From Gyromitra esculenta (lineage: Eukaryota > Ascomycota > Pezizomycetes > Pezizales > Discinaceae): a stretch of 64,000 nucleotides of DNA. Location of the stretch: contig JBCAML010000020.1 of NCBI GenBank assembly GCA_038503075.1, positions 930,001-994,000 of the forward strand, read 5' to 3'. Every line of letters starts with the position of its first letter. The stretch's first letter is position 1. The notes beneath the pieces were generated by a model. It was not told the DNA's origin and searched no databases. It was given only the letters and a program-made list of their open reading frames with translations. The translations under genes and the position numbers were made by a program. This document shows positions 47,907-60,141 of this stretch, one piece after another.

Positions 47907-48164
47907 TACAGTTGCGTCCAAAAAGTCTCTGCGGTTTTTGAAGTACCGCAATATAACTAGGTGATGACAAACCTTCTTTAAAAATAAAGTAGAATTTTAT
48001 TCTACCTTTATTACTACTTAAATAAATCGCATAGGTAGTCAACCGTCCTATATATTTTCTTTCCATTGAATATCAGATATTTTGGCTGATTTCTACCCAT
48101 TAATCTCAAGCCCGCTGTGCCGTGGTACTTCAAAAACCGCAGGGACTTGTTGGACGCAACTGTA
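47907..48164. mobile_element. Tc1/mariner-type MITE (258 bp)
   Basis: Terminal inverted repeats of about 42 bp with two mismatches begin TACAGTTGCGTCCAAAAAGT and end GGACGCAACTGTA. The TA flank plus CAGT..GTCCAAAAAGT start is typical of Tc1/mariner/pogo ends. The interior is A/T-rich and has no transposase, so it is non-autonomous. Confidence 0.85.
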
Positions 48165-48379
48165 CCCCCTCTATACGATCACTAACACTTTCAAAAAGCT
48201 ATCGTGAACCACAAACCTTCAAATTTCAACTTCATATGCAATCCTCAGAAAACGAGTGGGAACCATATCTCTGCTTGAGTAGAGATTCTGATAACACCTA
48301 ATTTCTGTATTAATATCGATACTCAAGAAACAAGCATTAAAACCTATTGGCGTTTCCAGTCTTCAGTGACTCTGGGGAC

Positions 48380-48815
48380 CTCCCTTAATAAGATCATCAG
48401 CACCACCATGCACCGCAATGGTACTCTAGACTCTATTGGCATACCTCTTCTTATGGATGCATGCTCCTAAAATGCTATCAAGTCCAACCAACTTGATCAA
48501 CTCATCCTTAATTGTTTCTTTAGTGGCACCCCAGACATTGATTTCGATGTTTACCAGGCCACCAACATGCCTCTCAGCGCGTCATGGTTCTTCTTGAACA
48601 GGTTAAAATGGGGTCCGGATCCAGCAGAGGTGCATCTATTGGTGTTATTACTAAACTCGTGGGTATGCATCTCACGCTGGGCGCTAGCATTATTATTAGT
48701 GACCTCATAGGCGACGATGGTAGGAGAGGACCCGATATCCTAGGCGAAGGTGACAGTTCCACTGAGCTGGAGTTTTCACGAACAGCGACGACTGATATTT
48801 TTGGCTTATATTAGC
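48380..48815 (+). pseudogene. Possible decayed coding sequence of unknown type
   Basis: A plus-strand frame from about 48390 to 48600 reads protein-like (MHRNGTLDSIGIPLLMDACS, stop, then NQLDQLILNCFFSGTPDIDF). It contains one TAA that a single C-to-T change in CAA would explain. It then seems to shift frame into 48584-48814 (GSGSSRGASIGVITKLVGMH). I recognise no family. It could be a degraded transposon or host gene, or chance. Confidence 0.25.
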
Positions 48816-50468
48816 CATAAACAATCCTAGCAAGGCGTAGTAATGCCAGGTATGGACACTCAATATTGCGTGAAACGAAGACCATGGGATAGCTACATAC
48901 CAGTTTTGACCATTTTGAACTCTAAATACGAGTACGAGTAAAGCAGATTTGGTAGTGGTAATGGGAGGATGAGATTTAGGTAATGAATTTCCTATAGAGT
49001 GGAAAGGTGCCGGGCAGTATTAAATTAGATGTGTGGTAGGGCGGGGGCCAAAACTGTAGTTTGCACTTCAATTTCGGCATCCTTGAGGGCTAGAGTAGGC
49101 GAATCCAATTCTCAACCTGATTTTCTTGACCTAGTGTGGTCCACGAGCTGAGAATGCTCGAGCAGGACGGGCTAAGGGGTCTATGAGTAGAGCATGTTCG
49201 ATCATCACAGGGTGCTTGACTCGAGGTTGCTCGAGCATACTATAATGGCATGCTTTGATAAACCCCAAGCAAATAAGTCACAATAGAGTTGCAAAAGAAA
49301 GAGAAATCGGTTATTAGGTTTGCTAATCTCGTTTCGCGATATCATGACTGAAAAAAAATTCATGTTGTTTGAGCATCATAAAGCTAGGCCTCCGCGAGCA
49401 GCACATGTTCGACAGAGAGTAAATTCTCGACCCGAGCGGCTTGGTGGACCACACTATCTTGACCTGCTACCTGGAATAATTCGGTCCAGAGTCGGCCGAG
49501 AAGTTTAAACTTATAAACTGACGATCTCCGGAACTTCTGGAGTGGATGTTGAATGATGGGGTGCCGATGATGTTCTAACCTTATTGATTTGCCCGAACCT
49601 CAATAAACTTCAGATGCAGTCATGCCATCCTGATTGTCTGTCATATCGTACACGGCCTATAGAACTAGAACACCTTCCTCATCTCATCATCCTTGCAGTA
49701 CTTTTCGATAACAAACTCGGGATAGGGATTTGTGTAGGATCACTGGAATTAAACGTACATGCAGTGGCTCGGGAAGATTATGGATCTTGGAAAAACTATC
49801 TTCTGATGGGCTGGTACCTGGTTGGAGAGGTAGATTGTGGTTTATCACGATTCGCCTAATCTCAAACGGCTTTATTCAGAACTACATGTATACATACATG
49901 TATGCATGGCTTGGCAATAATCACCTTGAAGCTTTTAAAGTATTACCATTAGCAACAAAATATCTTACTCTATTACATAATCGTGAGAGCTCACTCGCTT
50001 TGGGTCAGACTAATCGTTGGATATGGCTTCCTAATAGGTACGGGCTCCGGCACTCGGTTTGATGTCTGTGTGAAGTCTCGTGGGTGGGCTCTCGGCGGGC
50101 TCGGCGGAAGAGCAGTAACAGGGAAAGTACAGGTGCCTTGTGGGCGCGAAGTAGTATATAGAAGGGGGAAAGGTGAAACCTTCCCTCTAAGCAAGCAAAA
50201 AATCGATTGATATTGACCTCTCTACGTGTCTGTTATTATAATACTAACGTATATGTAGTGAGTCCCTTACTTTTGAATATGAGCTTTCGAGACACCAAAA
50301 TTTCAAACGCCTATATCGGATAGGTATAGGCGCATGTAGTACAAGGGAACGAGGAAGCCTAGGTTGATCAATGCGATATCCCTTTTGTGAAATTGGCGGC
50401 TGCTAAATCCCATCAAATAAAGGGTCAACACGAAACCTTGGACATTAAACAGGTCTACTACTTTAGTG
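48816..50468. other. Long spacer without recognisable genes
   Basis: Open frames at 49320-50210 lack any domain. Two TACATGTA palindromes occur close together at 49883 and 49895. Direct repeats around GCTCGAGCA occur near 49155 and 49225. Confidence 0.4.
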
Positions 50469-50738
50469 CCGAGAAGTTAACCAGTCACGTGCAGGGGAGG
50501 TGGTAAAGCAGCAGGGTGACAATGGGAAATAGTAAAGATTAGAATAATAAAACCTCACAATATCGTCAACATCAACAATTGCAATAATACAGATATCAAG
50601 AGGAAAGGGCTGCTGAATTAGTCCTGAGAGCCATCCAGACACAAATATATATATAAAAGTAACTAGAAGTTGAGTTTTCTCCTGTTACTATCCTGCTACT
50701 TTACCACCTCTCCTGCACGTGGCTGAATAACTTCTCGG
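50469..50738. mobile_element. Inverted-repeat element (270 bp), 47-bp arms
   Basis: The left end CCGAGAAGTTAACCAGTCAC and right end TAACTTCTCGG are reverse complements, with the shared block CACGTGCAGG..AGGTGGTAAAG. About six mismatches lie in 47 bp. The flanks do not show TA, so it belongs to a different group from the other elements. Confidence 0.7.
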
Positions 50739-50781
50739 TAGCATCAGTACAGCAGCCTTCAAGCCGTGAGGTTGACTACAT

Positions 50782-50996
50782 GTACTATGGATACCAGGGT
50801 AAGTCTGTGGACGGGTGGCGGTGCAGCTCTTTTCCTGGGGGACTCAAGCTTGTTTGGGTTTCGTCTTTTTGTGAGCCAACTCCGTTTAATGTTTAACACA
50901 TAGCACTCTTAGTTCATTAGGGCTTTTATCAGGTCTCTAACATCTCTTACCTGCATCACCACCTGTCCACAGACTTACCTTGGCATCCGTAGTGCT
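50782..50996 (-). mobile_element. MITE family M1, copy 3 (about 215 bp)
   Basis: The left end is TACTATGGATACCAGGGTAA with GTCTGTGGACGGGTGGCGG; the right end is CCACCTGTCCACAGACTTAC ... CCGTAGTGC. The interior (AATGTTTAACACATAGCA) is in the orientation of copy 4, opposite to copies 1 and 2. It begins at a TACATGTA palindrome (50777). Confidence 0.8.
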
Positions 50997-52816
50997 ACGG
51001 GCAAGTGACGGGAATCTGATTAGATAAATGCAAAGCATTCATGGCAAGATTATCTAATCGGCTTCTTGTTACTTACCCCGACAGCCGTGCTCTACTCTCC
51101 AATATGCCAGTTGCGTACATCACAATGCCTGATTTCGCCCTAAGTTATTATGGTAACGGGACTAGAGCTTAGGGTTGTGTTCTATATGTGCTTCTCCCGC
51201 TCGGAGTAACTTTTATTCATCTGGCTGCCCTCTCATGCCTTATTTAGAAGGCAGTATAGGAAGAAATTGAGGTCACAGAATTTTCGCTGTCATCGGCCCA
51301 GCATCATATAACTTCTTGGCACGCAGTGTGGACCACAAGAAAACGGGGAGGAGTTGGTACGGTATTGGTGCCTGCGTATTCTGATTAGTGTGGTTCTTCA
51401 AGAAATGCGGCAGCGCTTCGTGTAGTCGAGATCATGGACGAACTGTATTCAATCGACTTTAACCAACATGTACTTATGGGATTTAGTTTGGTTAGCTTTG
51501 TACAGCTTGACTAGAAATTGTAGAGTACTAAATGTAGTTACACGAATCCTAAAGAAAAGGGAATACACCTACGGTTGAGTGAAGTAGTGATGGTGTCCAC
51601 ACTCTGAGGCTGCGTTCCACCCGCGGTCTTGGCTTATAGGAGATGAGTAAAATAGGCTGCTTAGCGCTGGAATGGCGATCAACAAGTATTGCATGCATCT
51701 TATCTAGGTCAAGTAGCTGGAATGCTGGTGCTAACAAAAGTTCTCAGCGTTCGCAGAACATCTAGAAATAAGACCAAGCGTATTCCATAGATACATGTAA
51801 ATATTGATGTTTTATGTGTTCGTGACTATATACCTTTTGCGAATATACCTATACGTGTATACATGTACGCATGTGCATGTCGGTACTTTACACGCAAACC
51901 AGCGCTGGTGCAAACATACGTGTAGAATCGGCAGAGAGCTGGATGTACATGTAGTGCCCAGCGATTGATTAACTGAATTGACTGGTTGATTGCGTGAGTG
52001 AGCGAGGGAAATGCCCATTGTCGCTTCTGCCTCTCGAGTATCTTCTCACCAGACCTACCTAGCCCTCCCCCTTTCCCACTCAAGATCTCATCCCTCATCC
52101 CTCATCCCTCATCCCTTTCTCCCCCCATCCCCCCTTCCTCCAAAAGCAACACTGCCGTCTATCATCATTCTATCATGATACTCCTTCGTCTCCAGTGAGG
52201 TCTGTCAACCTGAAGAAGAGGAAGAAGAATAAGCAGAACAGAGCAGAACAAAACGGAGAAGAGTCTATCAGTTTGATATCTCCGTGGCTTACTTGCCTGC
52301 CTGCTGCTCCACCCCCATCCCCGGAAACAAGGCAGCCTCAGTGCCATACATTCGTCGTGCTTTACCAGTAATCCATCCACCAATCCATCCACCCATTTGC
52401 CTATCCATCTATCCATCACTCAATCCCTCCCCCATCAGTGCTGCCTACCTCTCCCCTCAAGGCGTAGGGCAGAGCAGAGCGCAACCGTCGTTGCTGCTGT
52501 CATTCCATCCCCCCCAATTCCCCCATCCAATCACGGTCCACTGTCACACCCTCGAACCTGGTCCAATCCGCTGGAGTGCGCTTTGGCGCATCTGACTTGT
52601 AGGTAGCCTCTTCCCTTTCTTGCTTCCTTCGCTCCCCGCATTCAGCCCACCATAACCGCTACCACCATCCACATATACCACGCATACATACTTATCACGA
52701 ATATCTTCCTTACAGGATAGGCACAAACTTCATTTCATAGTAGCGATCGGAAATCCTGTTATCGGCCTGACTGAGCAGGCATATATACCCGCCTCCCTGT
52801 CAGTCGTAGCACAGTA
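50997..52816. promoter_or_regulatory. Long upstream region and leader of ROM2
   Basis: It has TACATGTA at 51792, 51860 and 51946, and AGAGCAG-type repeats at 52232-52252 and 52468-52482. A CATCCCT tandem tract (about 52089-52112) and CCATC-rich microsatellite (52370-52430) are also present. The C/T-rich stretches before 52817 suggest a long 5' leader. No coding frame recognised. Confidence 0.45.
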
Positions 52817-55800
52817 ATGGCGGATTACCCCAGCTCTGGTGGAAAAAATAACTCCCAAGCTTACAGCGCCGCACAGCAGCAAAATAATTTACGTGAGCGA
52901 GCACCAAGCTTCGATAACGGCGACGACACGACATACTTTGACGGCGGAACAGGTGTAGGCCAAAGACAGAGCATTCGCGGTCCCGAAGATCTCTTTTACG
53001 AACAAGTACAACCCTCTACTATGGAACCGAACAACCGGCGGAACTCCATGGCTGCCCCGCCAGGTTCCTCTGTGAATCGCTCGCAGAGTCAGAGCGCGGC
53101 CTATTTTGCGGCTACTCCGAGCGGGAACGGCTATAATCAACCATACTCACCCGCGTTTCCACCAGATGCTTTGTATCAGAACCAGTCAGTGGTGAACAGC
53201 GCTCCATACCCTACAACTCCTGGGGGGGCTTACAACGGGAATCAGCAGCCTCAGTCTTATAATCCGGCAGCTTATCAACAGCAACGCCCTTCTCTTAGTT
53301 ATCCGAATACCGAGTATATTCCGCAGAGGCAACCGACTACTAGTGGATATCCCTCTGCAAATTCGGGCCAATTTTCCCCCACTACTGGAACCTACAACCC
53401 AAGCACTTTTAACACCGCACCGTATCCCACTTACCGACCCGGAGCTATTCCGCCGGCTGGCACTCACCCAGGGGGTGCTCCATTCGTGTATTCGCAGTAT
53501 TCTACAAGGCCACAATACGCAACTACCTCGCAATCATTGTATGGACAAGGCCAACAATATTCCCCCGGACTGCCACCGCACGCTTCTCAATCGGTGCCGC
53601 CGCATAATACATATCAGCCACCTCCGCCACCTCCACCACCTCACCCACCTATGTCTACATCGCCTGGATATCCACCGAGCTCTTACGGATCTTTTGGCTC
53701 TGCCGCATACCAGCCTCAGAATAAGCAGTACCTGACACGGCCTGAAACCCACTACAACTCGGGTTCAGATAGCGAGATTTCCCCGAGCGAGGGGGGGCAT
53801 CCGTTGCCAAACCCACCTGGGCCCCAAGATCGCCTCACAACGCTACAGAGTACAGGCGGTTATAATCAATACCCCGGATCAAACCCATTACCTTCACCAC
53901 CACCACCGACTCCACCTTCGCATGGGTCTTTCCGCCGTCAGCCATCGCAACAAGGATTTGGTTCTCTCCCACTAGTCCCAGATACAGATGATAGACACCC
54001 ACAACTGCGGCCGCTTCCATACGCTCCGAGTAGTGGATTGCAACAACAGGAGGAAGAAGCTGCGGAAGAGTTGTACGATGAGGTGGAGGATGAACTCGTA
54101 AATATGATGCAACACAAACAATCGATTGCTGGCCGCCGCCCGTCGCAGCAAACAGAGCACGAAGGAGAAGATTCCAGACCGGCCCCATTGTTCTCTGCAG
54201 GCAGCCGTCCTCCTTATCCACAAAACGGCGCTACGACGAACGGGCATCTTGATGTTGGTCAGACAGCATACGGCTACTACTCCAATGAGAGTGATGCGGA
54301 GGGAGCAGCGGGACTAGAAATGATGAGGCAAGATGAAATGCGGGAGAACGGAGATGCACTGGATCGGGAGCGGCGAGCACAGGAGCAACCACTCACCACA
54401 GGCAGACAAATAGAACCCGAGAGCGACGGCGACTACGAGTACGGTTACGACGGAGAAAACTTCGGCGGTTTATTAGGTTTCTATGGGGCTACAAGCTATG
54501 GCGAGGACGATAACATACCTGTTCTTCCGAGTAGTAATGCGCCACCAACCCGGCAAACTGACATTGGGCGAATGGACAGTAATGCGAGCTTTGCGTCTAG
54601 GAGTACCGCGCCGCCGACCTATGATCCATTTGCTATCCCTGATGATATGGACGTTCATCCGTTTCCTGAGTTCCAAAACGCGCGGGTGGATACAGCTGGT
54701 ACGGGCGGGCTTTCCAAACCTTCTGCGCATATAAGGAAAATGAGTTTCGAAGAAGGCGAGGAGGACATCAATCGTTCTGGTTCCCAGAGCCCCAGCAAGC
54801 ATCAGAGCGACTCTGACGGATCGTTCATCCCAGAGTTGTTCTATCATCCACCACCAAATATCAGTAGTGCACAGTCTAGCCCGATGACAACTCGACCGCT
54901 TCCGAGCCCTCCGGATTATGATAACCTGTCTGAATTGGGTGGTACCCAAGGTTATGGGAGCCTACCATATCCGGACTCTGGGAGTCCGGTACATCAACGG
55001 CATCACTCACTAGGAGGTGGCTCGAGGCCACCGCTGAGTACAAGACAACATGTGGCGCCCGTGAACGCAGATGGGGTCATGTCAAACGCTCCGAATCTTG
55101 GACCAGGGCCGCATTTCCCACGGAGCACAAGCCTAAGCTCCCACACTAGCACTCCACCAACACTAGCACCAATCAGGTCCAAGACAGACGGGAAGGCGCA
55201 TCCGACTCGACCATATAATAATCGAAACTCGATCCATACAGGCGCGGCCACCCTAACAGTCGGTGATGTCGAGAGGCTAACGGTCGAAGATCTTCCACCG
55301 ATCCCGATGACAAAGAAGTTCGATCCGAAGAAATTATCTAGTCGAGACTTCAAGAAATGCGAGAGGCCATGGGCTCTGAGTGCGATTAAAGCATGGCTGA
55401 CCGAGATGACTGAAGGCGAGCAAGATCTAAAGGAGGGAGCAGTTGCAGACGGGATTGTCGCACTATTTACGCATTTCGTGCCAACTATGAATGTTGCTGA
55501 TGCTGAAACGCTCGCGGTGAAAGTGGTTAATGGGATGCTAAAGGAGAAAGCGCTGGTGAAGGAGGAAGAGTGGGTTAAGTTTGGTGACGGGGAGGTGTCT
55601 GGGGTTATCTATCAAATTACTGGTAATGGATGCTATGCGCCAAAGCTCCACGAACTGGAGAGTTCAGGGCGGTGTTACGCACATCATTGCGCAAGGACGC
55701 TAAGGAAGATTACTCTCGGCCAACATCCGGAGGAACAACAGAAGAAGGCGGAAGACTGGGCGACGTTCTGGAAATTGAAGAAGGAGGATCTAGGTGAGGC

Positions 55801-58492
55801 GAGCAAAAAAGAGATTGAGAGACAGAACAACTTGCACGAGATCGTCCAAACGGAGGATGAATACATGGAGCATTTGAGAATCCTAAAGAGCCTCTACAGA
55901 GATACAATCGCAAATAGCCAACCGCCCATTATCAAGCCAACTAGGTTAGATACGTTTGTCAAGGATGTGTTTGGCGCAGCGGACGCAGTGAGGAAGGTGT
56001 CCGAGGAGCATTTACTTCCGCAGCTAAAATTTAGGCAACGAGAACAAGGACCGTGGATTGTTGGTTTCAGCGACATTTTTAGGGAGTGGATCCGGAAGGC
56101 GAAAGCTGCATATTTAGCGTATGCCGCAGCATTCCCGAAGGCAGATATGCTAGTACGTCGAGAGTCCGACCGGAACATGATTTTCAAGCAGTTTCTAGAT
56201 CAGTGTCGGCAAGACCCGCGGTCGAGAAGACTGGACTGGGTGACGTTTTTGAAAAGTCCGATAACGAGGCTGCAGCGATATAGTTTGCTGTTGGCCACAG
56301 TATTAAAACATACCGCCATTGAATCCGAGGAAAAGGATAACCTGCAGCGTGCGATAGAGGAAATCAGACAGGTAACTCTCGAGTGTGACTCGAAGGTAGA
56401 TGAAATGAGCAAGAGCGTTGCATTGCAGGAGCTGGGTGCGAAGTTGATAATGCGGCAGTGGGATGTGGACTTGATGCTTGAGGAGAAGGGAAGAGAACTT
56501 GTCTTCAAGGGGGATCTTCAGAGGAACGGGAATAATAGGTTTACATGGCTAGAGACGCACGCCATTTTGTTCGATCATTACCTGGTGCTTGCCAAAACCA
56601 CTATGCAAAGGGACGTCCATGGGGGCGCCAAACATGAGAGATACGATGTCTCTAGAATGGTGAGAGCCTTTGGCCGGACCGAAACTGAATATGGATTTGT
56701 GACAATACTGATGGCGCAACAACAGCCAATACCTATGGACTTACTAGTGTTAGAATCCACGAATGATGATCCTGTAGTTAGGAATACTGCGAACCGACTT
56801 GGGCTAGGAGGGACAACGGCCGCTGCAACGGTGAAGACGAATCCGAGTCCGCAGGGACGACATAATACCATGAGCTCCACCCCCGGGCCAGGAGATCTCA
56901 AACATTCTAGCACAGGGATGTCAGCGACAAGTGTTGCGACAGCTCCAGGGAGATTGGTTACGGCGCTTCCGGATCAGAGTCAGAAAGACGATCGTATCAT
57001 GTATCCCTTCCGTATTAAGCATCTCGGCAACCCGTCCCGCGCCCTGAAAGCCGATGATAACACCTACACATTGTACGCTCCCAGTGCACAGAATAGGCAA
57101 GACTGGTGTGAGAAGATTATACAAGCGAAAGAGCGGCATGCATCGTCTCTGCATGCACAGAACGCGGAACCATTTAGACTCAAAGTGATGGCTGATACGG
57201 CGTTTGGGTATGAGACTACCGCAAGTAGCGGGCCGAAACCGATCGTGGTTAGAGGCACCCCGTTGGATAGGGCGATCGAAGAGGTCGAGAAGATGTTCGA
57301 GAAGGCAGGTCCGAGACCGCCGGTTATATGTAGGGCGAGTGTCAATTGTGCAACGGCTTTCACGGTGCAATTTGGGAGGGAAATGGTAGCGATTGGGACA
57401 GATTATGGTGTTTTTACGGCAGATGCGAAGAACCCAAGGGGATGGTTGAGGGTTTGTTTTTACCGCCATTACTACCATCTTAGTACTGAAGTCTTGGGGA
57501 GATAGCTAATGGATTTAGGCGCTCAATATCCCTCGAGTCACCCAGATCGCGGTCCTGGAAGAGTTTAGTCTCTTCTTAGTGCTGGCGGATAAATCACTTA
57601 TCGCATATCATCTCGACACTGTCGTTCCACCCCCTGGCACAACTACTGATGCTGCGGCAAAGCAGCGACCACCGCAGAAGCTGTCCGGCGGAAGAGACGT
57701 GGGTTTCTTTGCGACGGGGAGAATGAAGGAGCGTAGCTTGGTGTTTTACAAAAAGCGAGAAGGCTTGACTTCAACCTTCAAGGTGCTGGAACCTGTATTT
57801 CCAAAGGCTCCAGAGAAGAAGAGTCGGTTCTCAAGGAAGGGGACGACCGAGTTCTTTAGGGATTACGGCGACTTTTATATTCCGACTGATTGTTATGGAA
57901 TTAATCTTTTCCATTCAAGTTTAGCTATCCAGACTAGTAGAGGTTTGTGTCTTGGATTCTTGCGAGTGTTTTTATTTTATTTTTGGTGATGTAGGAAATA
58001 ATATGCTGATGAGTAAATTTAACAGGATTTGAGGTCATGACACTTGATAAGAAACATCCTTGGTCCGTCCCTGAACTTCGTGCTTCCCACGTCAACGACA
58101 TTGCCACCCGTCTTCAAGGACAAAAGCCACTCGGTATGTTCCGGCTTTCCGAAATCGAATTCCTGCTTTGCTATGAAGAGTGTGGTGTATATGTCAATAA
58201 GCACGGTGATGTCTCTCGTGGCGTCATCATGGAATTCGTCGGAAAGGCTAAGACAGTTGCAATCTACGGTCCCTATATACTGGTGTTTGACAACGATTTC
58301 GTCGAGATCAGAAATGCAGAAAACGGAAGATTAAGACAAGTCATTGCAGGAAGAGATTGTAGGTGCATTGATGATGCGCAAAGTGGGGGGAGCGCAGGGA
58401 CAAGAACAATTAAGGTTGCTATGGCGCATCCGGAGGTTGAGGGGAGGCAGTTGGTCGTGGAATTATTGTTAAACGAAGGGCAGAGTGATTAA
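52817..58492 (+). CDS. rom2: Rho1 guanine nucleotide exchange factor, ROM2-like (DEP-DH-PH-CNH)
   Basis: Three exons: 52817-57451, 57519-57942 and 58026-58492; 1841 aa. Residues 1-850 are disordered and rich in Pro, Gln, Ser, Tyr and Gly (for example a PPPPPPPPHPPM run). A DEP domain lies at about 850-950 (SAIKAWLTEMTEG). The DH catalytic domain spans about 1000-1200 (NLHEIVQTEDEYMEHLRIL, SPITRLQRYSLLLATVLKHT), followed by a PH domain of about 1210-1440 (LVFKGDLQRNGNNRFTWLE). A citron homology domain covers about 1450-1830 (TQIAVLEEFSLFLVLADKSL, WSVPELRASHV, IEFLLCYEECGVYVNKHG). The protein activates Rho1 at the plasma membrane upstream of the cell-wall-integrity MAPK pathway and glucan synthase. 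It is longer than yeast Rom2 because of the N-terminal extension. Confidence 0.95.
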
Positions 58493-59304
58493 TGAGTTAG
58501 TGGGAGACGTAAATAGAGGTGTTTTTTTTTGTTTCTTTTCTTCAATATTAACGACGAGAGACGTTCTTAGGGAAATTTACTGAAAGCAGGAGCGTTGTTG
58601 TTTTCATTTTCTCTTTCTATTGGTATTTGTAGGGAAGTTGAGTATGAGTTTTTATTTGTATCATTTTCACTTCACTTCAATCTTCTATTCAGCTATTCTA
58701 TTTTTATTTTGTCTTTTCATAGCGTTCTTTCGTTTTTGTCTTGGCAGTTATGATTTGTTCAAATAGTCAAGGGCGTTCTCCTTTTTGATTCTTTGTGTTT
58801 CGACATTTTTTCTACCGTTGATATCATACTTAGTGATTTCCTGTTCTCATATTGTGATGTCTAGCCGAGTTGCTGAAGGCGGGCGGGGAATACTCTTACA
58901 ACATACCCGTTTTGCTACTCTTTTTTCCCCACTATGACCAGACCTTAGCGAAGGGGCTGTAATTTGAAGAGCAAGACGTGGTGGAGGTCGGACTCGCATT
59001 CCAAAGGTATCATGTCTACTATTCTTTGCATTTTCAGTGAACCAGACTCCACAATCGCTGAGAAGGATCATGGTGTGAGTATTTAGGATGAGATGTGGCT
59101 TTATCGTGGTTTGAAACCTCACACTAGTAAAACCGGAAAACAGTGAAGGGGAAAGACTATATCAAATTAAATCTCGCACCCTCTACGGTAATGGTAACTT
59201 CCTAGGAATAGGTTCGTCACTTGGAGCCACACCAATCTTTGCATAGGTCACTTGCTTGTTCGCATTATTTTGCGAGTGATGTTGCATGACTGGTCAAGAT
59301 CTAG
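58493..59304. other. 3' region of ROM2 and spacer
   Basis: T-rich 3' UTR-like sequence to about 58800. No gene; the minus-strand frame 58847-59122 is unsupported. Confidence 0.45.
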
Positions 59305-59534
59305 GTAGTACTACGGGTGCCGGGGAAAGTCTGATGACAGATGGCGGTGCAGCTTTTTCTTGGGGGGCTCAAACTCACTTAAACTACTAACTTCATTCAA
59401 TGTTTAAAACATAGCATTCACTACCTCTTACCATCCTTATTAGGTCTCTCGAGGGGTTGTGGAGGGGGAAGAAAGACTGACAGCTCTTACTTGCGCCACC
59501 ACCTCTCGTCAGACTTACCCCTGCACCTGTAGTA
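59305..59534 (-). mobile_element. MITE family M1, copy 4 (230 bp, best preserved)
   Basis: The left end GTAGTACTACGGGTGCCGGG continues with GAAAGTCTGATGACAGATGG; the right end has CGTCAGACTTACCCCTGCAC then CTGTAGTAC. The terminal inverted repeats extend about 45 bp. The interior is homologous to copies 1-3 (CCTTATTAGGTCTCTCGAGG). Confidence 0.85.
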
Positions 59535-60141
59535 CGCTGCTCCCTGCTATGGCTGATAACTAATCCATTAGTCTGTCTACTGCCACCTCTTACTTTTGTA
59601 TTGTAGTTACGTCTAAGTGTTGGTTAAGCTGTCATCAAACCCCTAGAAACCCCTTACAACCACCAGCAATCAAGTCTTTAGCTACATGCAGTACTATCCG
59701 AGTATAGTGCTGCACAAACAGAGATACCACACCCGGAGATATAGTTGAATCTTAGGCTCAGCCTACCAATTCCGAGAATTTAGTTATAAACCAAATTAAC
59801 ACTGGCAAACAAACATGAATGATCCTGAATGAGTTGAATGAAATAATAAATGGAATAATAAGTTTGAATGATCGAAACGCTGTAGTGCTTAGTGATACTG
59901 TAGCTCATGAACCATAACCAAATGGTTACCCGGATTTCTAATATTTTCAGTTGGTGCCGATAGCAGGGATGAACGTCATGGCTTTGGCCGAGGTTCCACG
60001 GGCCGAGGTTCCTCGTATTACGACACACTTGCTGGTAGATATAAAATCCCTTCTAGAGCCCCAACTAGTATTGATAACGGTTTTCCCGAACCGTCTCGTC
60101 CTCTTCTTCACTCGTCTTGCGTCGTATCCGCAAAATTATTG
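59535..60141. promoter_or_regulatory. Upstream region of the GST-like gene
   Basis: No gene recognised; A/T-rich. The last 100 bp should hold the promoter and short leader of the plus-strand gene. Confidence 0.4.

Noticed and set aside
53186..54949. Long antisense frames inside the ROM2 first exon
   Set aside because: They arise from biased codon composition of the low-complexity ROM2 N-terminus; no domains.
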